Shown: one piece after another, positions 18,662 to 27,757 of the stretch
Layout: each line of letters opens with the position of its first letter
How positions within the stretch are numbered: position 1 is the first letter of the stretch
Program-made: the position numbers and the translations under genes
Assembly: GCF_029024965.1 (NCBI RefSeq)
Contig: NZ_CP118982.1
Location: 2,170,001-2,234,000 of the forward strand
DNA from: Staphylococcus equorum
GTDB taxonomy: Bacteria > Bacillota > Bacilli > Staphylococcales > Staphylococcaceae
Length of the DNA stretch: 64,000 nucleotides
Direction of reading: 5' to 3'
Notes under the pieces: generated by a model
Database searches by the model: none
What the model was told of the DNA's origin: nothing
Seen by the model: the letters and a program-made list of their open reading frames with translations, nothing else

Positions 18662-19162
18662 TTAATGTGCATTTTTATAGCGATTTAATTCATTGAAGTC
18701 TACAACGACATTATCCATACGTTTAGCCGTTTCTTTAAGCACATTACGCGCAACACTATTAGACGGATCTAATTTAAGTATTTGTCGAGACACATCAAAT
18801 GCTTTCTTATCAGAAATGACTGGTTCGGGAACTGCATGTAACAATAACATTTGTAATAAACTTTTCACTTCTTTACTGTCCGTAAGTTTTATGGATGATT
18901 CTGCATGATAATAAGCTGAATCCAATGCACCTTGTAATTCACTTAATGGATAAACTAATAATAGAAAAGCCAAATCATGCATTTCTGCAGTTTCTTCTAC
19001 TTTCATCATATCTAAAATACATGTATAAAACATGACGCTTTCTACTTCATGTGCACTTGAAATGTAAGCCTCTTCAAATTCCATAAAATCTGTCTGGGAC
19101 ATTAAACGTTTTACTGACTCGAATTCGCCGTTTAAGACATGCTTTTGTATTAAATCTTTCAT
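18662..19162 (-). CDS. Conserved staphylococcal helical protein, function unknown
   Basis: A 166-residue, acidic, all-helical soluble protein. The C-terminal part KKAFDVSRQILKLDPSNSVARNVLKETAKRM looks like one tetratricopeptide-type repeat, suggesting a protein-protein interface. AGGAGGACATTGCC precedes the ATG, so expression should be strong. I know the family only as a conserved staphylococcal protein beside dhaKLM; no function is assigned. Confidence 0.75.
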   Translation of the reverse strand: MKDLIQKHVLNGEFESVKRLMSQTDFMEFEEAYISSAHEVESVMFYTCILDMMKVEETAEMHDLAFLLLVYPLSELQGALDSAYYHAESSIKLTDSKEVKSLLQMLLLHAVPEPVISDKKAFDVSRQILKLDPSNSVARNVLKETAKRMDNVVVDFNELNRYKNAH

Positions 19163-19334
19163 GGCAATGTCCTCCTAGGTATCCAGATTTCTATAACAGT
19201 TAGGTTCTATTCTACCACATACCATTTATATATTCATATAAAAATGAATCTTTTTGCCATATTAATTGAAGACCTTATAATATTATAATTACCTAACCTA
19301 TATCAATAATCTATCGGTATGAACAAGTGAATTT

Positions 19335-19697
19335 TTATCCGAAATTGCGTTTCAATTCTTCGACAATTTCTTTGATAGAACCGCCTACTGATAATTTAAC
19401 AGCAGCTGTAAAACTACCTTCAACAATTGGTGCATCGACTTTTACTACTTGATACTTACCTTCATACATTTCAATAGCTAAATCTAAGTTCATTTCTGCG
19501 GAGCCAATATCATAGAAACAAAGTGCATCATCGTCTAAATCATTAATCATTTCTTGAATATGATCGTAAGATGTTCCAATTTTACCTTCAACGCCACCTT
19601 GTATTAATATTGAAACATCTCCTGCCATTTGTTCCAATAATGCTTTTGTACCGTTTGCAATATCTTCGCTATGACTCACAATTACAATTTTCGTCAT
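19335..19697 (-). CDS. dhaM: Dihydroxyacetone kinase phosphotransfer subunit DhaM
   Basis: A 120-residue EIIA(mannose)-type protein. The active-site His is residue 9 in IVIVSHSEDIANG. It accepts phosphate from HPr and passes it to ADP bound in DhaL. Only the EIIA domain is present, as in other Gram-positives. Three bases separate it from dhaL. Confidence 0.93.
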   Translation of the reverse strand: MTKIVIVSHSEDIANGTKALLEQMAGDVSILIQGGVEGKIGTSYDHIQEMINDLDDDALCFYDIGSAEMNLDLAIEMYEGKYQVVKVDAPIVEGSFTAAVKLSVGGSIKEIVEELKRNFG

Positions 19698-19699
19698 AA

Positions 19700-20275
19700 T
19701 TATTCATCTCCAATCAATGCGTTTAATATATAAACACTACTCTGTGCACCTGGGTCAATGTGACCTTTCGATTCTTCTTTAAAATACGATGCTCTTCCTT
19801 TTGTAGCAACGATATCTTTTGTTTCGTCTGCGTATGTTTGTAGTACATCTGCATTTAAAGTTTCGCCTTGTTGTACCGCTTCATTTGCACGTTCTATAAC
19901 GTCATACATCGTTTTTTCATTTAATTCAACTTTACCTCTTTGCTTAATCGCTTCAGAAAAAGAATTCAATACTTCTTTTAAGTTTGTGGCGTCTAACTCA
20001 TCACCAACAACTTGAGACATTTTCACAAAACTAAAACCATACAATGGACCTGAAGCGCCACCAATATTAGACATCAAAGTCATACCTGTAGACTTCAATA
20101 AATTTTGCATGGAACTATCATCTATTTTCTCTGGTAATGCTTTAAATCCTCTAACCATGTTCACACCATGGTCGCCATCGCCTATTGCTCGATCTAATTC
20201 TGTTAATAATGTTTCTTTTTCTTCAAACACTTCTACTAAATTAATTAATCTTTCCTTTAATTCACTTACATTCAT
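19700..20275 (-). CDS. dhaL: Dihydroxyacetone kinase ADP-binding subunit DhaL
   Basis: A 191-residue helical-barrel protein. DRAIGDGDHGVNMVRGF carries the Asp residues that bind magnesium and nucleotide, and SNIGGASGPLYGFSF the nucleotide loop. It holds ADP that is re-phosphorylated by DhaM and gives the phosphate to dihydroxyacetone on DhaK. Middle gene of dhaKLM. Confidence 0.95.
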   Translation of the reverse strand: MNVSELKERLINLVEVFEEKETLLTELDRAIGDGDHGVNMVRGFKALPEKIDDSSMQNLLKSTGMTLMSNIGGASGPLYGFSFVKMSQVVGDELDATNLKEVLNSFSEAIKQRGKVELNEKTMYDVIERANEAVQQGETLNADVLQTYADETKDIVATKGRASYFKEESKGHIDPGAQSSVYILNALIGDE

Positions 20276-20315
20276 TTGCGTTCAACTCCTTATCGTATCT
20301 ATGACTAATCAACTA

Positions 20316-21281
20316 TTAATTAAAGTAAGGACTTGCTGTAGACTGAGTTAATGCTGTTAACACTTCTTCAGTATATGGGACTAATGTTAAGGATAAGCCC
20401 TGCATATCTAATGCAGTCATATAATCTCCCACAAACCAATGTACAACATCAATGTGCTTCTCTTGGAAATTTTCTGCTACATATTTTGCTGCTATATTAA
20501 GTTCCGATAATGGTGTAGCACCCATACCATTCACCATAACGATAAGTTTTTCTGAGCTTACTTCTTCCATTAAAGCTTTAATTAATCGTTCGACAATTTG
20601 ATCTACAGTTTCTACTTTTTCTCTAGATAATCCTTTTTCTCCATGGATACCTACACCGATTTCCATTTCATCACTTTCAATATCAAATCCATATTGCCCA
20701 GTTGTCGGTACCATTGGCGCAGTTAAAGCCATTCCCAACGTCTTAACACTTGGTAAAAATTGGTCTACTTTTTCTTTAATGTTAGTTAATGACTCACCCT
20801 GGTCTGCTAAATAACCTGCATATTTATGTGCTAATACTGTACCAGCAACGCCTCTTCTTTTTTCATCATCGCTTACTGCAATATCGTCCTTAACAATGAC
20901 TGTTGCCACTTGTATGTCTTCCATCTCTGCCATTTCTTGTGCCATTTCAAAATTCATAACATCACCAGCATAGTTCTTCACTATAAGTAAAACACCGTCT
21001 CCATTATCAACTGTTTTAATTGCACTTAGAATTTTATCAGGTGTAGGTGATGTGAATACTTCACCACAAACAGCGGCGTCGAGCATACCTTCTGCTACAT
21101 AGCCAGCATGTGCAGGTTCGTGACCACTTCCACCACCAGAAACTAGAGCAACGCCTTGCTTTTTCTTATCTTTTCTTACAACAACAGTATCTGCAATGAC
21201 TCCAATTTCATTATTCGTTAACGAAAGTCCGTCCAACATATCTGTTAAAAATTGTGTTTTATCTTTAATTAGTTTTTTCAT
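20316..21281 (-). CDS. dhaK: Dihydroxyacetone kinase substrate-binding subunit DhaK
   Basis: A 321-residue protein with GGGSGHEPAHAGYV near residue 48-61 and GVGIHGEKG, whose His binds dihydroxyacetone covalently as a hemiaminal. Full length. First gene of dhaKLM. A consensus cre site lies 52 bases upstream, so carbon catabolite repression by CcpA is expected. Confidence 0.95.
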   Translation of the reverse strand: MKKLIKDKTQFLTDMLDGLSLTNNEIGVIADTVVVRKDKKKQGVALVSGGGSGHEPAHAGYVAEGMLDAAVCGEVFTSPTPDKILSAIKTVDNGDGVLLIVKNYAGDVMNFEMAQEMAEMEDIQVATVIVKDDIAVSDDEKRRGVAGTVLAHKYAGYLADQGESLTNIKEKVDQFLPSVKTLGMALTAPMVPTTGQYGFDIESDEMEIGVGIHGEKGLSREKVETVDQIVERLIKALMEEVSSEKLIVMVNGMGATPLSELNIAAKYVAENFQEKHIDVVHWFVGDYMTALDMQGLSLTLVPYTEEVLTALTQSTASPYFN

Positions 21282-21332
21282 AGAGATGACCTCCTAATTT
21301 GAATGTTCATTTATAGTATACCCTACACATGA

Positions 21333-21348
21333 ATGCAAACGCTAACAT
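21333..21348 (-). promoter_or_regulatory. cre site (CcpA) upstream of dhaK
   Basis: ATGCAAACGCTAACAT fits WTGNNANCGNNNNCAW at every fixed position. It overlaps a possible -35 (TTTGCA) for dhaKLM, a position suited to repression. Confidence 0.75.
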
Positions 21349-21355
21349 ATGAAAA

Positions 21356-21387
21356 TTGATAATGATTTCTTTTGAAATTATTATCAA
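21356..21387. promoter_or_regulatory. Inverted repeat with two Fur-like half sites
   Basis: TTGATAATGATTTC and GAAATTATTATCAA pair over 14 positions with one mismatch around TTTT. Each arm holds TGATAAT, the half site of the staphylococcal Fur box, but the halves are set wide apart. Could be a hairpin or a weak double Fur site before dhaK. Confidence 0.4.
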
Positions 21388-21404
21388 AAATATTTAAATA
21401 AAAA

Positions 21405-21433
21405 AGCTTGAGACATATAATTATGCCCAAGCT
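21405..21433 (-). terminator. Terminator after fhuG
   Basis: AGCTTG...CAAGCT stem with inner CATA/TATG; six T follow on the minus strand. Confidence 0.75.
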
Positions 21434-21448
21434 CCTTTTTCATTTAAT

Positions 21449-22465
21449 TTATACTGATTTGGTTTTATACATTAAATATAAGAAATAAGGTGCACCAATG
21501 ATTGCGACCACAATCCCAGCTGGGATACCTGAAGGTTGTAATATCACTTGTCCTAACGTATCTGCTAACACAAGTAAAAATGCACCTATTAATATTGAAA
21601 TAGGTAGAAAGAGTTGGTGTCTTGGACCAACAATCGATTTAGCAATATGTGGTCCTAATAAGCCAATAAAGCCAATTGAACCAGCTACCGAAACAGCAGT
21701 AGAAGATAATATAACTGCAACAAGCAATAATACGATGCGTTCTCTGCCAATTTTTACACCTACACCTTGAGCTATATGTTGATGTGTATTTAATAAATTT
21801 AAAACATTAGACTTAAATAATAAAAATGGAATCAATATGAGAACCCATGGTATAAATGCAATGACAAATGCCCATTCATCTCCCCATATATTACCGGCAA
21901 GCCAAGATGCAATAAACTCTGACTGAGCTTCATCAAATGTGGACATTAAAGTCATTGAACCACCACTTAACGCAGTAGCCATACCTACCCCAACAAGTAC
22001 CATACTTGCAGGTGTAATTCCTTCGCCTTTATTATAACTAAATGAGAAGATGATAAATGCTGTTAAGATGCCACCAATCATGCTTACGATTGGTAGTACG
22101 TAGACAAAATTTCCAGCATCTACATTTCCTATAACCATAAATAGCGCTATGGCGAAACCACTACCTGCATTAATTCCTAATATACCTGGCTCAGCTAATG
22201 GGTTCTTGGTAACACTTTGGATAATCGCACCACTCATAGCTAATGCTGCACCAGCTAAAATCGTAATAATCATCCGTGGCATTCTAAATTCCATTAATAT
22301 CAATGTATCGGTATATGCGCCTTGACCAACTAAAGTCTTGAAAAATGTACCTATCGACATTTTATACTCACCTGAAGTCATACTCCACGCACAAGCTAGC
22401 AGTACAAGTATGATCAGAATCACCATTGTTAACCATTGTTTATGTCTCAGTTTTGGATCTATCAT
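21449..22465 (-). CDS. fhuG: Ferric hydroxamate permease FhuG
   Basis: A 338-residue FecCD/BtuC-type permease with about nine or ten helices. RMPRMIITILAGAALAMSGAIIQSVTKNPLAEPGILGINAGSG and the cytoplasmic loop GSIGFIGLLGPHIAKSIVGPRHQ, which meets the ATPase, are typical. Pairs with FhuB to form the membrane channel for hydroxamate siderophores. Overlaps the end of fhuB by four bases. Confidence 0.93.
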   Translation of the reverse strand: MIDPKLRHKQWLTMVILIILVLLACAWSMTSGEYKMSIGTFFKTLVGQGAYTDTLILMEFRMPRMIITILAGAALAMSGAIIQSVTKNPLAEPGILGINAGSGFAIALFMVIGNVDAGNFVYVLPIVSMIGGILTAFIIFSFSYNKGEGITPASMVLVGVGMATALSGGSMTLMSTFDEAQSEFIASWLAGNIWGDEWAFVIAFIPWVLILIPFLLFKSNVLNLLNTHQHIAQGVGVKIGRERIVLLLVAVILSSTAVSVAGSIGFIGLLGPHIAKSIVGPRHQLFLPISILIGAFLLVLADTLGQVILQPSGIPAGIVVAIIGAPYFLYLMYKTKSV

Positions 22466-23466
22466 GAGAAGCGACCTCCTCTTTTAACTAAATACAAGAA
22501 GTAAGGTACACCTATAAAGGAAATAATAGCTCCAACTGGTGCTTCACCTAACATACGTGCAACCGTATCAGCCACAAGCATCAACAAGCCACCAACCAAT
22601 GCTGTGAGTGGAATAACACGGGCGTAGTCTGTACCGACTATATATCTCACAATATGTGGCACCATCAAGCCAACAAATGCAATTTGGCCTACCATAGCAA
22701 CAGCTACACCAGCCATCACCATAGATAAAATTAAAGTGATAGCACGTGTAAACGCCACATTCTGTCCCAAGCCTCTAGCCAATGTTTCACCTAAATTTAA
22801 AATCGTTAACTGTTTACTCATACTAACCATAATGATAAGCGCCACCAAAATAAAAGGTGCTGCCCACATCAACTGATTCCATGTTGTTCCAGATACGCCG
22901 CCAGCACTCCAAAACGTCAAACTTTGGTTCAATCTAAATAATAGCGCTACGCCTTGACTTAAGGCTGTTAGTAACGCACTAACTGCTGCTCCGGCTAATA
23001 TAATTCTCATCGGGTTAAAGCCATCGCTTCTTGATCTTCCTATCATTAAAACGAAAAAGCCACCTATGAGTGCACCAATAAAGCCTGCTAACATCAATAT
23101 GATGAATGGTGCAGATGGATAAAATGCGAAGGTAAGCGCCAACATAAATGAGGCACCAGCATTTAGACCAATTAAACTTGGATCTGCTAAACCATTTTTA
23201 GTAACACCCTGAATTACAGCGCCTGAAGTTGCTAAGGCAACCCCTACTAAGATTGCTCCGAGATCTCTTGGAATACGTATTTCACTTATAATATTATGCT
23301 GTTGGTTTTTAGGATTATAATTGAAGATTGCCTCGAATATAGTAGATATATGGATTTTTGCATCTCCATATAGAATCGACACAATTAAAGCAACTACTAG
23401 TAATATAAACACTATTATAAATGTAGTTGTAAAATTCAACTTACCCTTTTTCTTTGTGGTCATCAT
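22462..23466 (-). CDS. fhuB: Ferric hydroxamate permease FhuB
   Basis: A 334-residue FecCD-type permease: RIPRDLGAILVGVALATSGAVIQGVTKNGLADPSLIGLNAGAS and GQIAFVGLMVPHIVRYIVGTDYAR. Partner of FhuG. Six bases from fhuC. Confidence 0.93.
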   Translation of the reverse strand: MMTTKKKGKLNFTTTFIIVFILLVVALIVSILYGDAKIHISTIFEAIFNYNPKNQQHNIISEIRIPRDLGAILVGVALATSGAVIQGVTKNGLADPSLIGLNAGASFMLALTFAFYPSAPFIILMLAGFIGALIGGFFVLMIGRSRSDGFNPMRIILAGAAVSALLTALSQGVALLFRLNQSLTFWSAGGVSGTTWNQLMWAAPFILVALIIMVSMSKQLTILNLGETLARGLGQNVAFTRAITLILSMVMAGVAVAMVGQIAFVGLMVPHIVRYIVGTDYARVIPLTALVGGLLMLVADTVARMLGEAPVGAIISFIGVPYFLYLVKRGGRFS

Positions 23467-23472
23467 TAGCCT

Positions 23473-24276
23473 CTAAACTTCCGAATAACTTTTTCTACAT
23501 AAATCGTACGTCACTAGCATAGGTTTCCCTGTTCTTGGGTCCGTGCTAATTTCAACATCTATATTGAATACTTTTTCTAAAATTTCTTTAGTTAATACGT
23601 CTTCAGTCTCACCATTAGCAATAATATCTCCATTTTTCATAGTGATTAAATGATCTGAAAATCTCACCGCTTGGTTAATATCATGTAACACCATAACAAT
23701 AGTACAACCTTGTTCTTTATTTAATTGTGTAATTAACTCTAAAATTTCTAATTGATGTGAAATATCTAAAAACGTCGTGGGTTCGTCTAAAAAGATTATA
23801 TCTGTACGTTGTGCCAATGCCATAGCTATCCATACTCTTTGACGCTGTCCTCCACTTAAATCATTAATAGGACGTAGTCTGAATTCATATGTGCCTGTAA
23901 CTGATAACGCCCAATCGATTTCTTTTTTATCTTCTGCTGAAAGACGTCCAAATCCTTTTTGATGAGGGAAACGTCCATAGGATACTAACTCTCCCACTGT
24001 AAGACCATCCGCAACTTCAGGAGATTGTGGTAAAATCGCAATTTTTTTGGCAATATCTTTGGTTGCTTGTGCGTGTAAGTTCCCACCATCTAACTTAATT
24101 TCGCCACTTTTAATAGGTAATAATCTCGATAATGCTTTCAATAATGTCGATTTCCCACAACCATTCGGCCCTATAATTGATGTGATTTTACCGTCAGGTA
24201 TATGGACATCTAAGTTTTCAACAATTACATTTTCCCCATAACCGATAGTAACTTGTTCTCCTTCTAAGCGACTCAT
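23473..24276 (-). CDS. fhuC: Ferric hydroxamate ABC transporter ATPase FhuC
   Basis: A 267-residue ATPase: Walker A GPNGCGKST, signature DLSGGQRQR, Walker B DIIFLDEPTTFLD, switch His in VLHDINQA. I set the start at the ATG at 24276 (MSRLEGEQVTIGYGENVIVENL) with GGAAGAAGGG ahead; a longer frame begins at 24306. In S. aureus FhuC also powers other siderophore permeases such as Hts and Sir. First gene of fhuCBG, under a Fur box. Confidence 0.94.
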   Translation of the reverse strand: MSRLEGEQVTIGYGENVIVENLDVHIPDGKITSIIGPNGCGKSTLLKALSRLLPIKSGEIKLDGGNLHAQATKDIAKKIAILPQSPEVADGLTVGELVSYGRFPHQKGFGRLSAEDKKEIDWALSVTGTYEFRLRPINDLSGGQRQRVWIAMALAQRTDIIFLDEPTTFLDISHQLEILELITQLNKEQGCTIVMVLHDINQAVRFSDHLITMKNGDIIANGETEDVLTKEILEKVFNIDVEISTDPRTGKPMLVTYDLCRKSYSEV

Positions 24277-24378
24277 AAATTCCCTTCTTCCTATATAAAT
24301 AAGCATAATGTACTATATATGTTTTTACATTTAATTTGTCTCAATTCATCGTAAATATCATTAATTCAATTTAACAAA

Positions 24379-24393
24379 TGATAATCATTATCA
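24379..24393 (-). promoter_or_regulatory. Fur box upstream of fhuCBG
   Basis: TGATAATCATTATCA is a perfect 7-1-7 Fur site, about 100 bases before fhuC. It implies repression of fhuCBG by iron-loaded Fur. Confidence 0.88.
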
Positions 24394-24657
24394 CAGATGG
24401 TATTATATCATTTTTTATATATTATGACTATTAAATCTCATCCTTTTTAACGCTCTTTTTGATTAATTTAATATACATTAAAAAGAGACAATATCCCTTT
24501 TATAATCTTATATAATGTTAAATTACGGTAAAAATAACTAGTTGTTTCACCATTAGTATAATAACTTCAATATCCACCAGACAGCTATCTAGATAATCTA
24601 ACAAAACCCATAAATCACAGGTTTAAGCTGTGACCGCAAAAGGCGTACTAAAAAAAT

Positions 24658-24685
24658 TGCCATGAGGTCAGGAGACTTCATGGCA
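24658..24685 (-). terminator. Terminator after YitT-family gene
   Basis: TGCCATGA / TCATGGCA stem with extension; seven T follow on the minus strand. The rest of 24394-24733 is AT-rich with a small CACAGGTTTAAGCTGTG palindrome near 24616 and no gene. Confidence 0.8.
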
Positions 24686-24733
24686 GTAAAAAAATCTTTA
24701 TTTATATTTCAAGCACTTATATTTTAAAATAAG

Positions 24734-25570
24734 TTAATGTTCATCAATCAAGAAACCATTACCATAAACATCACGCACATCATGAATAACTAAAAAGGCT
24801 TCCTCATCTATATTTCTTATCAAACGCTTCGCCTTGGTAACTTGTGTTTTAGTAATTACAACATAAAGTATATCTTTATCTTGTTTAGTGAAATAACCTC
24901 TACCATTTAAAATAGTCAGTCCACGCCCAACTTGTTCATCAATGACTTTTGCTATTTCGTCAGGATTGCTTGAAATAATTGTCATTGCTTTCTTCGTATT
25001 TAGACCTTCTATTACATATTCCATTACTTTCGTACCAATATATAATGAAATAACTGTTACTAGCGCGCTAGAAATTGGAATTACTGTTAGTGAAATTGCT
25101 ACTACAATTAAATCAAAGAATAGCAATGCATATGGTGTACTTATATCCAAATATTTATTAGCAATTCTTGCTAAAATCGTTGTTCCAGCTGTTGTACCAC
25201 CAGCAAGTACAATAACACCGATACCCAAACCAACGCATAGACCACCAAATACCGCATTAACTAATATATTTCCAGTTTCAATTTGCCAACTTGCTGTTAA
25301 TTCTAAAAATATCGATATTAATATTGTAGCCACAATCGTTAAATACATACTTCTTTTACTTAAAAATTTATAACCAATTGCAATAAGCACAGCATTAAAT
25401 ACAAAATTGGTAATACCAGGAGAAATATGAAAGGCATAGTATAGTACGATTGCTAAACCAGTCACTCCTCCTTCACCTAAATCAGCAGATATAATAAATG
25501 TATTTACCCCTGCCGAGAATGCAAATGATCCAAATAGGACTAATATTAAATCACGTACTGTTTTATTCAC
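24734..25570 (-). CDS. YitT-family membrane protein (DUF161 + DUF2179)
   Basis: A 278-residue protein: five or six helices in residues 1-170, with GVTGLAIVLYYAF and LAGGTTAGTTILARI typical of YitT, then a cytoplasmic DUF2179 domain (about 195-275; TIISSNPDEIAKVIDEQVGRGLTILNGRGYFTKQDKDILYVVITK). Function unknown. Single gene. Confidence 0.9.
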   Translation of the reverse strand: MNKTVRDLILVLFGSFAFSAGVNTFIISADLGEGGVTGLAIVLYYAFHISPGITNFVFNAVLIAIGYKFLSKRSMYLTIVATILISIFLELTASWQIETGNILVNAVFGGLCVGLGIGVIVLAGGTTAGTTILARIANKYLDISTPYALLFFDLIVVAISLTVIPISSALVTVISLYIGTKVMEYVIEGLNTKKAMTIISSNPDEIAKVIDEQVGRGLTILNGRGYFTKQDKDILYVVITKTQVTKAKRLIRNIDEEAFLVIHDVRDVYGNGFLIDEH

Positions 25571-25738
25571 CTACACGACCCCCTTGTATTTGCTTCAATC
25601 AATTGAATGTTAGCAAAAAATGACCAATACCACAACATCCACCAGCATAAAAACACATGAAAATTATATTCAAAAAGCAATTATAAAGCGAATTATAAAA
25701 TTAAGTTTTTTCAATTTTTAAAAATTCTGAATTTTCGG

Positions 25739-25767
25739 TTTACTTTAGCGCATTCCTTTGCTATAAT
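25739..25767 (+). promoter_or_regulatory. Consensus promoter of a putative small RNA
   Basis: TTTACT at 25739-25744, a 17-base spacer, and a perfect TATAAT at 25762-25767 on the plus strand. No plus-strand gene follows; both flanking genes are on the minus strand. Confidence 0.7.
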
Positions 25768-25773
25768 AAAATC

Positions 25774-25962
25774 TATCTTCTTATTGATAGCCAATAAGAA
25801 GCCATCTCCTTTGTGTTGTTTATAGTAACAAACAAAACAATTTTTGCTCGAGTATATTAATGGTACCTAGTCCTTACTATTAGTATATAATTAATTCATT
25901 TCCCGTAAAAGCCAAGTAATGATGAATGTGTCTCCTCACTTCATTTACTTGGCTTTATTTTT
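25774..25962 (+). ncRNA. Putative small RNA between nupC and yitT
   Basis: About 190 nt from the expected start after the TATAAT box to a terminator. A 5' hairpin (CTTCTTATT / AATAAGAAG, 25776-25801) is followed by CTCCTTTG, then TTTCCCG, then the terminator stem AAAGCCAAGTAA / TTACTTGGCTTT (25908-25956) with TCTCCTC in its loop and ATTTTTA after. The three C-rich stretches could pair with ribosome sites, as in staphylococcal Rsa RNAs. I see no start codon with a ribosome site. I cannot match it to a named RNA from memory. Confidence 0.6.
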
Positions 25963-26078
25963 ATGTGAAATGTTAAACTATGAAGTATTTTCAAAAACGT
26001 AAATACTACCCACAAAGTTTTATTGACTATAATTTTAGAAAATTGATAAACCACTTGTTGTAAAAGCGTGCATAGAAA

Positions 26079-26111
26079 AATGCCAACAAAGTCTCCGACT
26101 TTGTTGGCATT
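26079..26111 (-). terminator. Terminator after nupC (repeat-type)
   Basis: Perfect 15-bp stem AATGCCAACAAAGTC / GACTTTGTTGGCATT with a three-base loop, five T following on the minus strand. A variant copy is at 41744-41776. Confidence 0.88.
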
Positions 26112-26138
26112 CTGAAACTATATTTTATCTACAACTTC

Positions 26139-27368
26139 TTACCAAGCAAACAATCCTACAAACCCTGCAGTCATTAATGACACTAAAATACCTGCAAGTA
26201 ATAACATTGGTACGTATTGAGATACGAAGTCTGATGTTTTTTTATCAACAATACCTTTTAAAGTACCTATGATCATACCGATTGTTGAGAAGTTCGCGAA
26301 TGATATCAAGAATGTCGTAATAACAGCTCGTCTATGAGGAGAATAAGAATCTATTACATCTTTAATTTGCCCCATTACTACAAACTCATTCGTTACAATT
26401 TTCTTCGCCATTTGTTGTGCTACAATCCATGCTTCATCCCACGGTAAACCAAGCAGTAATGCGAATGGATACATGAATGCACCTAATATTTGATCTAAGC
26501 CAAAGCTTCCTTTAAGACCTGCCCAACCACCTATAATACCTGTTAGCAAGTTGATAAAGCGATCAATCAAATCAGAAAGTGCTACAAAACTGATAACGAA
26601 TGCAACAATAATTAAAATTAATTTACCTGCATTTAAAACTGAATCTCCTAAGAATGAGAAGAATGGTTGACGCTCTATTTCATCATTGCGAATACTGTAA
26701 ATAATATCTTCTTTTTCCTCTACAGATACAGGATTTAAAATCGAAGACACAATAATCGCATTAATGATATTTAATGGTATTGCCGTCAATACTAAATCTC
26801 CCGGCACCATAGACACATATGCACCTACTATAGCACCAGATACCGAACTCATCGACATCATTGCGACTGTTAGTACACGCGTTTCTTTCATTCGTTTCAA
26901 TTGTTCATTTGATACTGCAAGTGCTTCAGTATTACCTAAAAACATCATTTCTATCCCAAAGAATGATTCGAATTTAGGTTGGCGCGTAATTTTAGCTAAT
27001 ACCCAGCCAATTGCACCAATTAATTTTGGTAATATATTGAAATACATCAAAATATCAAATAATGGAACAACTAATAATATAGGAAATAACGCACTTACTG
27101 CCATATCCATCGCGCCGGGTTCTACCCAACTCGCAAAAGCGAAGCCAGTCCCTGCATGGGCAGAATCAATTACCCAAGAAATTCCATTTGCTAAACCTTG
27201 TACAGCTGTTTTTCCCCAAGTAAAAGACATAAAGAACCAAGCTAAGAATAAATTTAAAACGACTAATATCCCAATCGATTTCCATTGGATATTTTTTTTG
27301 TTTCTAGAAAATAGTACAGCAAGCCCTAAGAAAACAAATAATCCAATTATGTTAATCACTAAAAACAT
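26139..27368 (-). CDS. nupC: NupC-family concentrative nucleoside transporter
   Basis: A 409-residue CNT-family protein: FMSFTWGKTAVQGLANGISWVID near the N-terminus, GNTEALAVSNEQLKRM, SVSGAIVGAYVSM, and a C-terminal gate LISFANFSTIGMIIGTLKGI. It takes up nucleosides with Na+ or protons. The usual length and motifs are complete. Its 5' region carries a long inverted repeat. Confidence 0.93.
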   Translation of the reverse strand: MFLVINIIGLFVFLGLAVLFSRNKKNIQWKSIGILVVLNLFLAWFFMSFTWGKTAVQGLANGISWVIDSAHAGTGFAFASWVEPGAMDMAVSALFPILLVVPLFDILMYFNILPKLIGAIGWVLAKITRQPKFESFFGIEMMFLGNTEALAVSNEQLKRMKETRVLTVAMMSMSSVSGAIVGAYVSMVPGDLVLTAIPLNIINAIIVSSILNPVSVEEKEDIIYSIRNDEIERQPFFSFLGDSVLNAGKLILIIVAFVISFVALSDLIDRFINLLTGIIGGWAGLKGSFGLDQILGAFMYPFALLLGLPWDEAWIVAQQMAKKIVTNEFVVMGQIKDVIDSYSPHRRAVITTFLISFANFSTIGMIIGTLKGIVDKKTSDFVSQYVPMLLLAGILVSLMTAGFVGLFAW

Positions 27369-27453
27369 AATACACCCACCATTCCTTTTTAAATCGATGA
27401 TAACAATGAACTTCTAAAAGTAACTTGTTGCTATGTATCGGAATAACTAAAGC

Positions 27454-27515
27454 AAACACATTAAATGATTGTCAAAGCAGATAATGGCACATTTATAACA
27501 ATCCTTAATGTGTTT
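27454..27515 (-). promoter_or_regulatory. Leader hairpin upstream of nupC
   Basis: AAACACATTAA (27454-27464) pairs perfectly with TTAATGTGTTT (27505-27515), with an inner GATTGT/ACAATC pair. It lies about 90 bases before nupC and has no T run, so it is not a plain terminator. The region 27369-27757 holds no gene; it does not match the purine riboswitch. Confidence 0.45.
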
Positions 27516-27757
27516 ACTTTTATATTACTTATCCCTGTTTAGTTAATTCAGTTATTTATATATTTAGTTATATACTTTTCAAGTCATCGTTTCTTAATAA
27601 TGCACAATAATTATAGCATGTATGGACTTTATATAAAATAACAATTTTATAGTTCGATTATCACAGTGAGAAACATAATTTCAAACGGGAAATGTCCGCA
27701 TTTTCTTATGAAAGCGAATACATCAATGTGGTTTTCAAACGTGTTTTTCGCTTTTTA

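Noticed and set aside
27369-27757. Purine riboswitch before nupC
   Set aside because: The conserved core of the purine aptamer is not present.
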